Positions 11,914 to 23,900 of a stretch of DNA of 64,000 nucleotides are shown here, one piece after another. The DNA is from Alnus glutinosa (lineage: Eukaryota > Streptophyta > Magnoliopsida > Fagales > Betulaceae): the NCBI RefSeq assembly GCF_958979055.1, contig NC_084892.1, positions 22,284,001 to 22,348,000 of the forward strand. The letters are read 5' to 3'. Numbering within the stretch: the stretch's first letter is position 1; each line of letters starts with the position of its first letter. A program made the position numbers and the translations under genes. A model generated the notes under the pieces. The model did not search any database. It saw only the letters and a program-made list of their open reading frames with translations, and had not been told where the DNA came from.

Positions 11914-12060
11914 CCCACCCGATCATATAAAAGCTGAGCTGACCAACCATTTATCCGGTCAGGTAAATTCCATAAATGATCTCTCACAATCACTTGCATG
12001 AATTCTTTCAAATTCAAGCAAATAATTATAGACGATCCTGATCACAACTTATTAAATAAT

Positions 12061-12213
12061 GAGAAATGCTCTACACATTCTTAAGTAAACATTTTTTGAT
12101 GTGTTAGTCAAGATCACCATTAAGTTTATCCAAAATTTAATAGTAATTTTGACTATCACGTCAGAGAATAAGCACTTGAAAGCGTAAGAATAAAAGTGTG
12201 TGTAGCATTTCTA
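12061..12213. mobile_element. Palindromic MITE, about 152 bp
   Basis: The left arm GAGAAATGCTCTACACATTC pairs with the right end GTGTGTGTAGCATTTCTA, and the pairing continues inward (AGTCAAGATCACCATTAAG against the revcomp of TTAATAGTAATTTTGACTA). The whole could fold into one long hairpin. It shares GAGAAATGCT ends with other small elements in this window. No protein. Confidence 0.7.
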
Positions 12214-12948
12214 CCAAATGATACACATTCAAAATAAATGTAATTCTCATGTGCATTCATATATTTTATTAAAAATGCATGAAAAAATTTAAAAGGTCAG
12301 AATCATAACGCCTTTTGGAAAACATTAGTTTAACTGGAAATAATTTTTTAAAGCCAAATTTAAGGAAATAGTTTCAAAGAAAAATTTGTCCTTCTAACTT
12401 TGTGTCAGCACTCAGCAGAACAGAGAGAGAGAAAGAGAGAGGGGTATAGGCGTCACTATTTATTAATAAATAAATGGGAAAACCTCCAGTTTCATAGGAT
12501 GGGAATCTTCACAGTCACAGGGATGGGAAAAGGCAGCCCTACCATGTCTATACCTTTCTACATCTGTCTCTCTGAGCGACCACCACCGCACTAAATATCA
12601 CGCCACTTTCCAACTACTATCCTCGGTCACTGAAACCACCCACTGAGTGCTCGGTGCAATTTAGGAAAATATATGTAAAGTGAACGGACTACTGAAAAGC
12701 AAATAAAAAAAGTCAACGGCACTTTCAGGCTTCCTTTCTGGCACCCACAAAAGAGCAGGCAGATTTGATGAGTCAATTGGGTCCGAGACACAAGACATGA
12801 TAGATTAAGATTTCATAATATAAAACTACAAATTACATGTGCACAAGCACAACTGCTACAAGTTTTGATAATTTTTTTTCAGGCATTTTGCTAATAAGGA
12901 GCTGCTAAATTTGCTAATATTACCTTCTTACCCACAAAATATACAGCA

Positions 12949-15900
12949 TCATCTTACATAATGAGCGCCCGATTCAGAGTCCATTGGTCTTTTCATTCCA
13001 ACCACTAGTTTCTTTGAGTCAGATTCTGTCTTGTTCTTGTAATCCTGTTCATCGGTTTCCAGTTCTTCCTCATGTGCTCTAGTTTCATCCTCTAGGAAAA
13101 AGTGCCACGTCCGAAATAGTCAGTAAACCAAAACCACAACTTTTTTTCACATAACTGGCTTCAATGGATTAAGTTTGAAAGTCCTACCTGAAACAGTTGA
13201 CAGAGAGAAATCAGTTAGGCGTCTAACGCACTCCTTCAATGCTTGGAGTTCAGCTTCCTTGGATTGGAGTTTGGATTGTGCCAGATTCAATTCAGATTCC
13301 AGCTCCACAATTTGGTGTTCCTGCTGTTCAATGAGCAAATGGCTAAGTTTCTGATCAAGTTCGGCTGGCACTACTCCATGGAACTGATAAGAGTCCAAAC
13401 TCTGGCCCCCCGCCACATGAAATCCCATAGCTGAAGCATCAGTCTGTGCAACATTAAGTCAAACTGAGAAAACTATCTAGAAAGATGCATGGTTTAGGAG
13501 AAAGGAGCAAAAACTGATTCAACATTTCATGAATTACCATGCCCGCAGGCACATACCCTTCATCTGGTGCAATGTCCAGCATGGAAGTATTCTAACAACC
13601 AAAAAGATGGAAATTCCTTTTTCTCGTATCCTGAACTTTTTTTTTTTTTTGTCTTTCTCCAAGTAATAAAACTCAATACTTTTTTGGATAAGTACCTGAA
13701 CCCAATAATAATAATTATATATATATATAGAAGTAATTCAATCTAAATAGAAAGCAAAAACATATAAATTAATTTTTAGTCCAGCACTCTGACATAAAGA
13801 CCTATGTAGTTTTTTTTTTTTTTTGGTAAAAAAAAAAATCAATCAATAAAGGGACAAGGGAAACAGGAAAAAAAAAAAAAAAAAAAAAAACTAAGCAGGG
13901 TGAGCTCCACAACAATAAAACCTAAACGGAAAAAGGCAATACAGATAGAAACACGAAATGTAGACAATGGTTCCAAAAAGGTTCTGTTCCTCTTCAAAGG
14001 CTGCACAAGGCTGTTCACAAGTTCGGTTAGGAGCCCCAGTAGTAGAGGCAACAACCACCGTTAAGTGATTGTTGCAAGAAAAGTAATGCCAAGAACCGAA
14101 CATGATCCATCAACGAGGAACCCAAACAACACAAACAAAGTAGCAAAATACAAACAAAGCTGAAAAAAACACTAGAAAAATCTCAGAACAGAACACAGGC
14201 ATATCGCGAGGCAGAGGACGGGGATCAATGCCGGCATGTGTAGTTCAGTAGTTGAATGCATAAGAGTATATCAAAGCCATAAACCCCTGTATCTAGAACT
14301 GACACAAAACTCTATATAGAAAAATCAGAAGCATGTACCATTTTATTAATATTAGGGGGAGATGAGTGCAATGGTAGGACACATCTTTAGGTGTTAAATT
14401 AATCTAATGGAAGAATATAAAAATTCTTGAAGAAAAATCTCACCTCACCCAGAGTTTCCCCCATTTCCTCTTGGTGAGATGCTTCTGTGATGGACCAAGG
14501 AAGCTTTTGAAGTTCAGACTCTAGCTCAGCTTCCAGTTGATCTATTTCAAGCACCCTTGGCTCTGGCTCTTCCGTAAGAACACTACTTGTGCATTCACCA
14601 TCGTCAATAACAGGGAGACCAGAAACTTTGATATCATTAGGGTCTCTGTTTTCTGCACCAAACTTGGTCGATTGAGTTTGCTTGCTTCTATTTTTCTTTG
14701 ACTTTGCATCGACTTCACTAGCAGGACTCGAACTGTGCAGATGCTGCGATGATTTTCTTTTGCAAATCTCAGTCTTCAATTCCTGGACAACCTTTGCAGT
14801 CTCATCCATGACTGTGTTCAGCTTACTAATCTCAACTTTCCCCGCTGACATCATGTACATGATCCCAACACCAAGCCCGCAGCCAAATATGGAGTTTTCT
14901 ACAGAGTAAAGAACATGAAGTGATCTTAAGAATTATGTGAAGCAAAGCACGCGCAAATTGCAAACAAATAAAATGAAAACAGATACACGTTCACTAAAAA
15001 CGCTTAGATGAGGATTTTCTATGATACAAACAAAAACGTTAACTGCTAGCAATTGATATCAAAAAAAAAAAAAAACCTGTTAGCAATTAGTATTGCGCGC
15101 CATTTTTCTTTTTGGGGTGGGGGGCCTAGTTTGGCTGGTTATCATATTGGAGTTGGACCCCATAGAGCTTCATTACAGGGACTGAAAACAAAGTTGTTGG
15201 ATATTTTGTACAATGCAAATCGTTTTCTTCTTTTGCGGCCATCAATCATATAAAGGTTTTCCTTTCCTTCTTTTCTCTTTTTTTTTTTTTTTCCCTTTTG
15301 CATAATTGGGGTATAACCTACTTTTTCTCATTTTAATATAGAGCATTCTTTTATCACTTCGTGTTAAAGGGTGCATGAAACTTTATTTGTAATGACCAAA
15401 AACATTTGCCGCTATCACTCCAAAATAATAGTTAAGTTGTCTAATCTCTCTTGATAAGAAATTAATGTGAGACTTAATACTATAAGCACTTTTATTAATC
15501 TATACACTCAATATAGGCAGTCCACCCACTCAATGTAGGACTAACATTATGCCGTGTCACAATCTCCCCGCTTAAATTCTTCAAGGCTTATATTGTGCAA
15601 TGCCTTAGAATCACATGGTGTTATTAAGTTGCTTTAATATCATTTGCAATGACCTAGGTAAAACTCTAGCTATATTTGTGCTATCATTCTAAAAAGACTA
15701 ATCAAATTATAATTAGAGCTCGTTAAAACCATTTATAAAGCTTAATCTTAGCTAATAAAAAATCAATGTAAGACTTTACATTCATAAACACCTTTATAAT
15801 CTACCCGCTCAACGTAGGCAATCCACCTAGTGCATTGACATTTCGGGGTGTCAGTTCTTTACCTCAAGCGATCAATTTTTTCTTTAAAATATCATAGGAC

Positions 15901-16640
15901 TCCTTGCAAACCTTAAAACCCATTTCACTCATCATTGAAATTAAGCTTTTCTGAAGAAATGACTGCTATGGATGATCTCTATGCGTGCAATTGCATCAAT
16001 TTTGTATTTTTGGCATCACCATTAGAGCATTCAAAATTATCAAATACGCACTTTTAAAACACTCAGTGAAGGCTGTAATGGTAATAACGTGTACGAACTT
16101 ACACAATTTAATCAAATCGCCAACATGCACAAGCATAACAATCGGGAGGCTGTAATTTCACACAAAGCAAACAGTTCACTAACCTTTAGTGGAAGACAAT
16201 CCAGACTTTGCAGCGACATTCTTAGAAGTTTTCCTCCTCTTCAAGCAAACAGCGAATCTTCTCGAACTCTTCCTCGGGACCTCCGTCTCCTCCCTTGCAC
16301 AACCAGATCTGTGTCCAACCTTCTTAGCCCCAACCGCCTTCCGCGAGCTCTTTGATCCAGATCGCGACGCACCCCCCGAGCTCGAGAACCTGAAGATCCC
16401 ATCCTGTCTCTGGCAGTGGCTTCCGTTTCCGTTTCCGTTTCCAGAGTTATTGCAACCACTCGAGACCGGCGGAGAGCCCAATGTGGAAGCGACCGAGACT
16501 TGGGGCTTGGTATGATCAAAGGGGTTCTGGGTCTGATCGGAAACAGGATCGGCGGTGGGATCGGCATTAGGGGCAAAGACGTGCTTGGCCACCAGACCGG
16601 TGGATCCGGCTACTGCTGCAGCTAAGAGAACCTGCCACAT
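12949..16640 (-). CDS. POLAR-like coiled-coil protein (POLAR / POLAR-LIKE family)
   Basis: Five exons on the minus strand: 16640-16184, 14898-14444, 13591-13538, 13443-13188, 13091-12949. All introns are GT-AG, phases agree at each junction, and the product is 454 residues. The N-terminus (MWQVLLAAAVAGSTGLVAK) is hydrophobic. Exon 2 opens with a second hydrophobic stretch, ENSIFGCGLGVGIMYMMSAG, directly followed by a predicted coiled coil (EISKLNTVMDETAKVVQELK). A second coiled coil lies in exon 4 (LDQKLSHLLIEQQEHQIVEL...). This order, with the Gly-rich hydrophobic segment next to the coiled coil, is what I recall of Arabidopsis POLAR and POLAR-LIKE proteins. POLAR marks polarity and scaffolds GSK3-type kinases in asymmetric division of stomatal lineage cells. 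A stretch between the coiled coils is acidic and Ser-rich. Assignment is by recall of the family, not alignment; a general 'myosin heavy chain-related' label is the alternative. Confidence 0.75.
15388..15853 (-). mobile_element. TRIM-like element in intron 1 of the POLAR-like gene
   Basis: Two diverged copies start TGYAATGACC and end GTGTCA: 15388-15559 and 15645-15853. Both contain 'aatgtRRgac...actttat' and 'CTCAAYRTAGGC' in the same order. On the minus strand each copy runs TGACAC...CA, as LTRs do, and a purine-rich tract (AAGCGGGGAGATT) precedes the left copy as a polypurine tract would. The 85 bases between them encode nothing. No TSD was found, and no clear tRNA primer site. Confidence 0.5.
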
Positions 16641-17098
16641 CGGTTGGGATCAAGGAAGCTGGGCTTTCTTTTGTTTTTTCGTGTGAGAAAGAGCGAGGCC
16701 TGAGATTTGGGTGGAGAGTCTTTGGGAGCACACGGGGAAGGTTTGGTTTGGTCACATGTTTCCCGCTCCCCCACCGATTTCCAAACAGGATGAAATAATT
16801 GGACCGGTTTTTGAATTTTATTGGGTGTTCAGGGTACCGGGTCTCCCGTTAGGCGTGAGTTCGGTTTGACTGAACTCGCTAAAATTTGATTCGGTATCAA
16901 TTCATGATCACAATAAAATTTGCTCGTTTATTAAGTAAGATATATTTGTATAAATTCAACTCAGCTCGGATAAAGTTCATAAATTCGGCTGGTATAAATT
17001 TGACTTGACTCTTTTAGCTCGAATTGTTAGTTCACTCGTGTGTGTGTATGTATATTTATATAGATGATTCTCTTTGAGGTTTTGCAAATTAAGCTTGG
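16641..17098. other. Upstream region of the POLAR-like gene
   Basis: Carries the 5' UTR and promoter of the minus-strand POLAR-like gene. About 16850-17040 has repetitive 'gctcg/ttcggct...ataaattt' sequence that looks like an old transposon remnant. No clear TATA box could be assigned. Confidence 0.4.
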
Positions 17099-17103
17099 AA
17101 AGC

Positions 17104-17502
17104 TGATGTAGCAAATGAAAACAAAGATTGGATTTCAACAAACCCCCACTCTTAGTTACTCAAAATTCACTCCAAACTAAAGAAAACAAACCCAACGTCT
17201 CATTGGGGAAAGAGGAGTCTCACCTCAGGGAATAACGCAGCAATTTTATTCATTCTTCTCTGTCCTTTCTCCAATTACAACAGGGTTATAAATATCAAAA
17301 ACCCTACCTTATTACTCCTATGATTAAGCTGTCTAGTGGCTGAAATAGGAAAACTATCATATTAGCCTAGGCTTGCTGTCCACGCCTAATATCAAGCCTA
17401 CACTTACGTGGGTACATGTTGTTTTTGGTTTAGGACTTTTATTGAAAATCATAAAATAAAATAATTTCTTAAATGTGCCCAACGGTCTTGTTGACTCCGT
17501 CA
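17104..17502 (-). repeat. 3' LTR of the gypsy element
   Basis: 399 bases, ending on the plus strand in CCGTCA next to the pol stop codon. The pol frame ends exactly at the LTR edge: its TGA occupies 17502-17500. The preceding GGCGGGGGCAAAT on the minus strand is the best polypurine-tract candidate. Confidence 0.92.
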
Positions 17503-20500
17503 ATTTGCCCCCGCCGGACAAGCATTCGACTCCAACAAATGACGGGCCTGATAAAATTCATAGAGGTCCGGGTTCAGACGCTGCACCTCCTCAGCCTGCA
17601 GCCAGCAGCAGTCAGATGGTGGACGGTTCTTCCATTTGACTAAAAATTTCTGGTATCCCCCACGGCGAGTCGAAACAAGTTGGTCATCAAGTATTTCTGC
17701 GATTTCATCGCGAGGTTTGACAGATGTGGGAAGGGAGACAGGAGGGGTGGGAAGGGGAGCATCAGTAGGGCCATGGTATAGGGTAAGGTCAGCAACGTTA
17801 AAGATGGGGCTGAAGTTTAAGTGGGAGGGAAGATCGATAAGATAGGCATTAGAACCCAACCGTTTAAGAACCGGGAAAGGACCAGCTCGGCGGGAGTGTA
17901 ATTTGTGGAGGGAGCCCTTGGTGAAACGCTCTGGCCTGAGGTTAATCAACACCAAATCCCCGGGATGGAATTCAGCGTCCCGCCTGTGAACATCAACCCG
18001 ACTCTTGTAGCGTTCAGCGCTCAAAACGATCTTCTTGCGAACTTCCTCATGGATATCATGGATATGACTCAAAAAATCTGCAGCTCCTTCACTAACCCGA
18101 AGGGGTAGGGGCAAGGGAACTAAGTCCATGGGTGTGCGAGGCTGAATACCGGTAACAACTTCGAATGGAGTACGTCCAATACTGCAGTTTACAGAGTTGT
18201 TGTAGGCAAATTCGGCTTGGGGAAGGAGAAGATCCCAGGATGCAGTGTGGTCAGTGACAAGGCACCGAAGGAGATTACCCAAGCTTCTATTGACAACCTC
18301 CGTCTGGCCATCTGTTTGGGGGTGATATGCGCTGGAAAATTGGAGTTTTGTACCCAGCTTGGCCCATAATGTCTTCCAAAAGTAACTGACAAACTTAACA
18401 TCCCGGTCGGATACAATGGATGTCGGTAAACCGTGTAAGCGGACAATCTCTGCGAAGAAGAGAGTGGCAATCCGAGAGGCATCAAAGGTGAGGGAACAGG
18501 CTAGGAAATGCGCCATTTTAGAAAACCTGTCCACCACAAAGAATATGGAATCATGGCCACGAAGTGTGCGTGGGAGGCCGAGTAGGAAGTCCATGCTCAA
18601 ATCAGTCCACGGGCCAGTGGGGACGGGTAAAGGTGTGTATAAGCCTGAGTTCTGCCTCTGCCCTTTGGCTAATTGACAAACACGGCATCGCTGGACCACT
18701 TTGGTAACATCTCTCTTGAGGCCTAGCAAAAAAAACCGATCTTCTACGAGGCTTATTGTTTTATCTCGACCGAAATGGCCTGCTAGGCCACCTTCATGCA
18801 TTTCTTGAATCACAAAATCTCAGGTAGAGGTGTTTGGAAGACACAACCGATTCTTGAAGAAAAGGTAACCATCCTGGACAGTGTAATGTGGATGGGCTGT
18901 GGTCGGTCCAGGCAGCACTGCAGCATGGATTAGTCCAAAATCGGGATCCCCTGGGTAACAGCATTTGACTTCCTCAAATCCGGTAACAGTCACCGTAAGT
19001 GATGTCAGTAAATGGCTTCGGCGACTCAGCGCATCTGCCACCCTGTTCTCAATGTCGGCCTTGTGCTTAAGCACGAATGTGAATTGTTGTAGGTAATCCA
19101 CCCACCGAGCATGCCGGGCGTTCAACTTCTTTTGAGACTGGATATACCGCAATGAGTCATGGTCGGTATAGAGCACGAATTCCCGGTGTATAAGGTAATG
19201 CCGCCAATGTTTGAGGGATTGTACAAGGGCATACAATTCCAGATCGTATGCGGGATATCGCCGCCGAGCCTCGTTGAGTTTTTCGCTGAAAAAGACAATG
19301 GGATGGCGTTGCTGGCTGAGGACTCCCCCGACACCCACATGAGAAGCGTCACAAGTCACTTCAAAGGGCTGCGTGAAATCAGGCAGCTTAAGGACCGGTG
19401 CCTCTGTAGGCTTTCCTTTGATAATCTCAAATGCGCGTTAGGCTGCTATGGTCCAAGTGAACGAAACAGTTTTTGTGCATTCAGTGATGGGGGCCATGAT
19501 TGCACTGAAATTTTGAATAAACTGACGATAAAAGGATGCCAACCTGTGGAAACTGCGGACATCATGCACGTTGGCTGGGGTGGGCCACTCGGTAATGGCC
19601 TTTACTTTAGCCGAATCCACCGAAATTCCCTGCGCAGAAATGACAAATCCCAAAAACATAACAGAGGATTGGGCAAATGAACATTTTTTGAGGTGAATGA
19701 AAAGGCTTTCAAACCGTAAGACATCCAACACTTGCCAAAGGTGGATCAGGTGCTCAGTGTGATCACGGCTGAAAATGAGTATGTCGTCAAAGTAGACGAC
19801 CACGAATTTGTCAATGAAAGGCCGAAGGACTTGGGTCATGACACGCATGAACGTGCTGGGAGCGTTGGTAAGCCCAAACGGCATGACAAGCCACTCGAAT
19901 AGCCCGGCCCGTGTTTTGAATGCGGTCTTCCACTCGTCACTGGGACGGATGCAGATTTGATGATACCCGCTTCGGAGATCAATCTTCGAAAACACATGTG
20001 AGCCATACAAGACATCTAACATGTCATCCAACCGAGGAATTGGAAATCGGTATTTTACCGTGATTTTGTTGATGGCGCGGCTATCAACACACATCCGCCA
20101 ACTGCCGTCTTTTTTTGGTGTGAGCAACGCCGGGACAGCACATGGGCTTAGGCTTTCACGGATGAAGCCCCTGTTCAGAAGTTCCTGAATCTGGCGCTGC
20201 ATCTCACAGTGTTCCTCTGGGCTCATCCTGTAAATGGGGAGATTAGGAAGTGATGCTCCAGGGACCAAGTCAATAGCATGCTGGATATCCCTCATGGGCG
20301 GAAGGGACTGAGGAAGCTCTTCAGGAGTCAGGTCCGCGAATTCTCCCAAGAGGTTCTGGACTTCTACTGGCCACGGGTTTACTGGTTTTTCATTGGCTGG
20401 TTTGACAATCACAGCGAGGATCACGCTGCGTTCTTGGCATGCAATAGAAAACTGCCGCAAGGACAGTATTCGGTTCTCCTCTGATGGTGTACTGAAATCC

Positions 20501-22216
20501 TGGATCTTCATGGGCTTTAAAACAATCTTTCTGCCTTTACACAGAAACATGTAAGTGTTGGCAAATCCGTCATATATCACCCGTCGGTCGTATAACCAAG
20601 GCCTCCCCAATAACACATGGCAGGCTTGCATCGGAATTATGTCACACCACAAGGTATCCTCATAGACTTTACCCAACGAAAAAGTAAGAGAGCAACAATG
20701 TTTTACCGGTATGGATGTGTCGTCGACCCAACTAATTTTGTAAGGTTGGGGGTGCTTCTCCACTGGCAAATGCAGCTTGTGCACAATCTCCTTAGAGATG
20801 ACGTTCATACCACTCCCATTGTCGATGATGAGATTCAAGGCGCGACCTTTGTGCTCCACCCGGGTATGAAATATGTTACTCCGGAGCCAATCATCCTCTT
20901 CTAGTTCCTGCTTCTTCTGTCCAGCCAAGACTCTCCGAATAACACATAATGGCAGGTTGGAACATTCCAGTATCTCTTCCGGTATGTCAACACTATGGTC
21001 CTCTTGCATGGCAGCAGCTGGGTGGGTCTCTTCAGTGTCATCTTGGGGCTCGTTTTCCCCACACATCAACGTAAATTTCTGATCCTTCGTGGGACAAACC
21101 ACTGCATAATGGCCCTGCCATCACACTTGTAACACTCCTCTTTTCCTCTCTCGGGTCTGCTGTTTACGACCGCCTTTCCTTTCCTGTCATCACGTTCCAC
21201 TAGGTTGTGGGCTACCGAGATTCCCCCTCTATTGGAGAAACGTTCTTGCCCGTTGGGATTTGGCAGTGTGGTTGTGGTTGCCCCTCTACGGGACGGCAAA
21301 TTTCCCCATCCTTGGAAACTGCGGCGTGTTGACGTGATACGTAGCTGTTGTTCCACCTTTAACGCTAGCTGATACGCCTCTTCTATGCTGACAATCCGCA
21401 CCGTCAAGAGCTCCTTCTTGATGTCTTCGCGTAGGCCCGCTTTGTAACGGGCAATGGTTTGCCGGTCAGTCTCCGACACGTGGCTGCGGATGGAAAGTTC
21501 ATGAAACTTGTTGGTAAACTCTTCAACCGATAAGCTCCCCTGTCTTAACAGCAATAATTCCTCGAACAGAGACTCCTCATAATCGACTGGCAAGTACTCC
21601 TCTTGGAGTTTGAATTTCATTTCACCCCAATCGACGATGGGTGGTTGCCGTAGTCGGTTAAGGTGCTCTTCCACACTCTGCCACCAAACCCGCGCCTGTC
21701 CCTTCAATTTCATCTTCGCAAATCAGACTTGCCGCTCGGGTGCTAGACTAAACCACTCAAAGTAATCCTCTAATGAGGTGAGCCAGTCCTGGAAAGCATA
21801 GGGGTCGAGTTTCCCATGAAAGTCGGGTACCTCAACGCGAACCCTCTTTGTTGCTTCGTCCACCCGATTACCATAACCCTCAAAATAGGGTTGTTCCTCC
21901 CTCTGGTAGTATTGTGGCCTCGCGTTGGTACGACAGCGAGGTGCGTATCCGGTCTCATGAAACGTCGCAACAAAGGGTTGCCGTACGTCGTCACCTTCAT
22001 TCAAATCTTCTCCCTCCTTCTGGTTCTTGTGTGACTCGAATTCCCCGTCGTCTTTTTTGTCGCCAGAGCTCTCCGGCTTATCCTTATGGTGGCTCCACAT
22101 TGTCTCCACCTTCTTGTTCAGGTCACCCAGTTGGTTGGCTAGGTTCAGTAGCAATTCGTCCCGCTGTTGCTGGGTGAGTTGGTCACGTCATACGTCCTTC
22201 CGCTGCGAGTACTCAT
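17500..22216 (-). pseudogene. gag-pol polyprotein of the gypsy element, broken
   Basis: The reading starts at an ATG at 22216 and ends at the TGA at 17500. Gag covers about 22216-21100 and ends in a zinc knuckle. Protease follows with a D-N-G-S core. Reverse transcriptase spans about 20350-19650 and its YFDD active-site motif is encoded at 19783-19794. RNase H (start about 19360) begins TCDASHVGVGG. Integrase (about 18810-17900) has the HH-CC zinc finger and the D-D-E core. A chromodomain-like segment near 17730-17560 includes FLVKWKNRPPSDCCWL. Breaks: a one-base deletion near 22183, an in-frame TGA at 21725-21723, a one-base deletion near 21115 inside the zinc knuckle, an in-frame TAA at 19440-19438, and an in-frame TGA at 18822-18820. 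The two TGA stops look like CGA-to-TGA changes, as expected from decay of methylated CpG. Confidence 0.9.
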
Positions 22217-22359
22217 TGTAAATAACAGCTGGCTGAAAACGGTGGCTGGGGGGTGGTGTTTGGGAACTGTTTGGTCTCTGGGTGGTATAGATGTGTGTGG
22301 TGGGGCTGGAACCGAGACTGTCCTAAGAAAGACAATCAATTCGTTTCTGATACCAAAAT

Positions 22360-22759
22360 TGATGCAGCAAATGAAAACAGAGATTGGATTTCAACAAACT
22401 CCCACTCTTAGTTACTCAAAATTCACTCCAAACTAAAGAAAACAAACCCAACGTCTCATTGGGGAAAAAGGAGTCTCACCTCAGGGAATAACGCAGCAAT
22501 TTTATTCATTCTTCTCTGTCCTTTCTCCAATTACAACGGGGTTATAAATAATCAAAAACCCTACCTTATTACGCCTATGATTAAGCTGTCTAGTGGCTGA
22601 AATAGGAAAACTATCATATTAGCCTAGGCTTGCTGTCCACGCCTAATATCAAGCCTACACTTACGTGGGTAGATGCTGTTTTTGGTTTAGGACTTTTATT
22701 GAAAATCATAAAATAAAATAATTCCTTAAATGTGCCCAACGGTCTTGTTGACGCCGTCA
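22360..22759 (-). repeat. 5' LTR of the gypsy element
   Basis: 400 bases, nearly identical to the left LTR. It has one extra A in 'aaataatc' and ten substitutions counted by eye. Confidence 0.92.
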
Positions 22760-22764
22760 AAAGC

Positions 22765-23705
22765 TCCCACCTTGAAGAATGAAAGTTTAACCTAGCTCTA
22801 ATCCTTGTTTATTTTGCATGTTTTACATTGTGATTTATGTGTTTAATCATGATTGGTTATTTCCCGTCCATAAATGCCTTAAAATTTGGTCTTCTATAAA
22901 TAAAAGTTTGGTTCTTGCATGAAATGTGTGAACTTTATAAGTTAGATTCTTTGTTAACCTCAAAAAAGTGTTAAAAGTAACTGTCTTTCAACACTTTAAA
23001 GCATTTTTCTTGGTTGTTTAACATAGGGAATGCAATTATGAGAATAAAGTTAAGACCTTTTAATGTTTTAAAGTGATGATTGTGTCCTTTCTTATTTTGA
23101 AACGTTTAAGATAGATGTATGGTGTTTGATAGTCGTTCTATGACCCCTAGGATTCTTGGGTTCGTTGGATTAGGATTTGGTATTTAGAGAAATTATGTTT
23201 TGGGGGAAAAACGATCGATCGTCCTAAAGAACGATTGATCGGTCTAGGTAATAAGTGCATATATGATTAGGATTTTACGTAAAAGATTAGGGTTTTGCTT
23301 AGAGTATTGATGAATATTATAGTATGAGTTGCATAAACATTAAGTTGATCTTTTGAGATGTCCGAGGTTGAGAATGAACGTTTGAGGTAACTAATCGCCC
23401 ATGTAATCGCCAAAATACTTCGTTATTTAACATGATTATTTTCTATAAACTATGCATTTGGTATTCATGACTTTTATAACTTATGTTATGAGCATAACAT
23501 TTATAAATGGCGATTCTACAATTTCAATTATATGTAATGATTACTATTAAACTTATTTATATTCTCAATTGAACTATGTATGCATTGTGTATTGCACCAT
23601 GTACAAATAATGGTTATGCCTTTATAAAGACTTGACCTAAAGGTCCATGTTTACTTTTTATGACGTTGGCCTTTGATCAAATGGTTGTTAGTAGCCGATG
23701 TAACC
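22765..23705. other. AT-rich intergenic DNA
   Basis: No gene or bounded element recognised. A short imperfect palindrome (ACGATCGATCGTCCTAAAGA, then ACGATTGATCG) is at 23210-23240. Confidence 0.5.
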
Positions 23706-23900
23706 TTTTTTTTTTTTTTTGAACGGGAACAATTCATTCATTGCATAAACGCCTGAAGGCAAAAGCACTGTCCCAAATCTACAATAGAAGCCCAAAGGCT
23801 CAAGGTAGTGAGTAGAGATGAAGAATCCCTAAACACTAAGCCAGAAACAAACCTAGCTTAAAGTAGCTACTAAAGCAACAATCGGTGGTGCTTCTCCCTC
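23706..23900 (-). mobile_element. Possible LINE 3' end (poly-T on plus strand)
   Basis: A T tract (23706-23720) is followed by GAACGGGAACAATTCATTCA and TTGCATAAACGCC. On the minus strand this reads as a retroposon 3' end: '...gcaatgaatgaattgttcccgttc' then poly-A. The GC-richer DNA to about 24480 may belong to the same insertion, but I see no reverse transcriptase motif there. Confidence 0.35.

Larger units (their letters stand above)
17104..22759 (-). mobile_element. Full-length Ty3/gypsy chromovirus (Reina-like size), defective
   Basis: A 5656-bp element bounded by the 5-bp TSD AAAGC at 17099-17103 and 22760-22764. The LTRs are 17104-17502 and 22360-22759. By eye they differ at ten positions plus one single-base indel, about 2.5%. 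The right LTR is the 5' LTR. Next to it on the minus strand is TGGTATCA (revcomp of 22348-22355), the core of an initiator tRNA-Met primer site. Domain order is gag, zinc knuckle, protease, reverse transcriptase, RNase H, integrase, chromodomain-like module, as in chromoviruses. Short LTRs and overall length suggest the Reina clade, by inference. Coding is interrupted at five places (see the gag-pol entry), so it cannot move by itself. Confidence 0.93.

Noticed and set aside
19159..19680. A 173-codon plus-strand frame within the gypsy element
   Set aside because: Antisense shadow of the RNase H/reverse transcriptase coding region.
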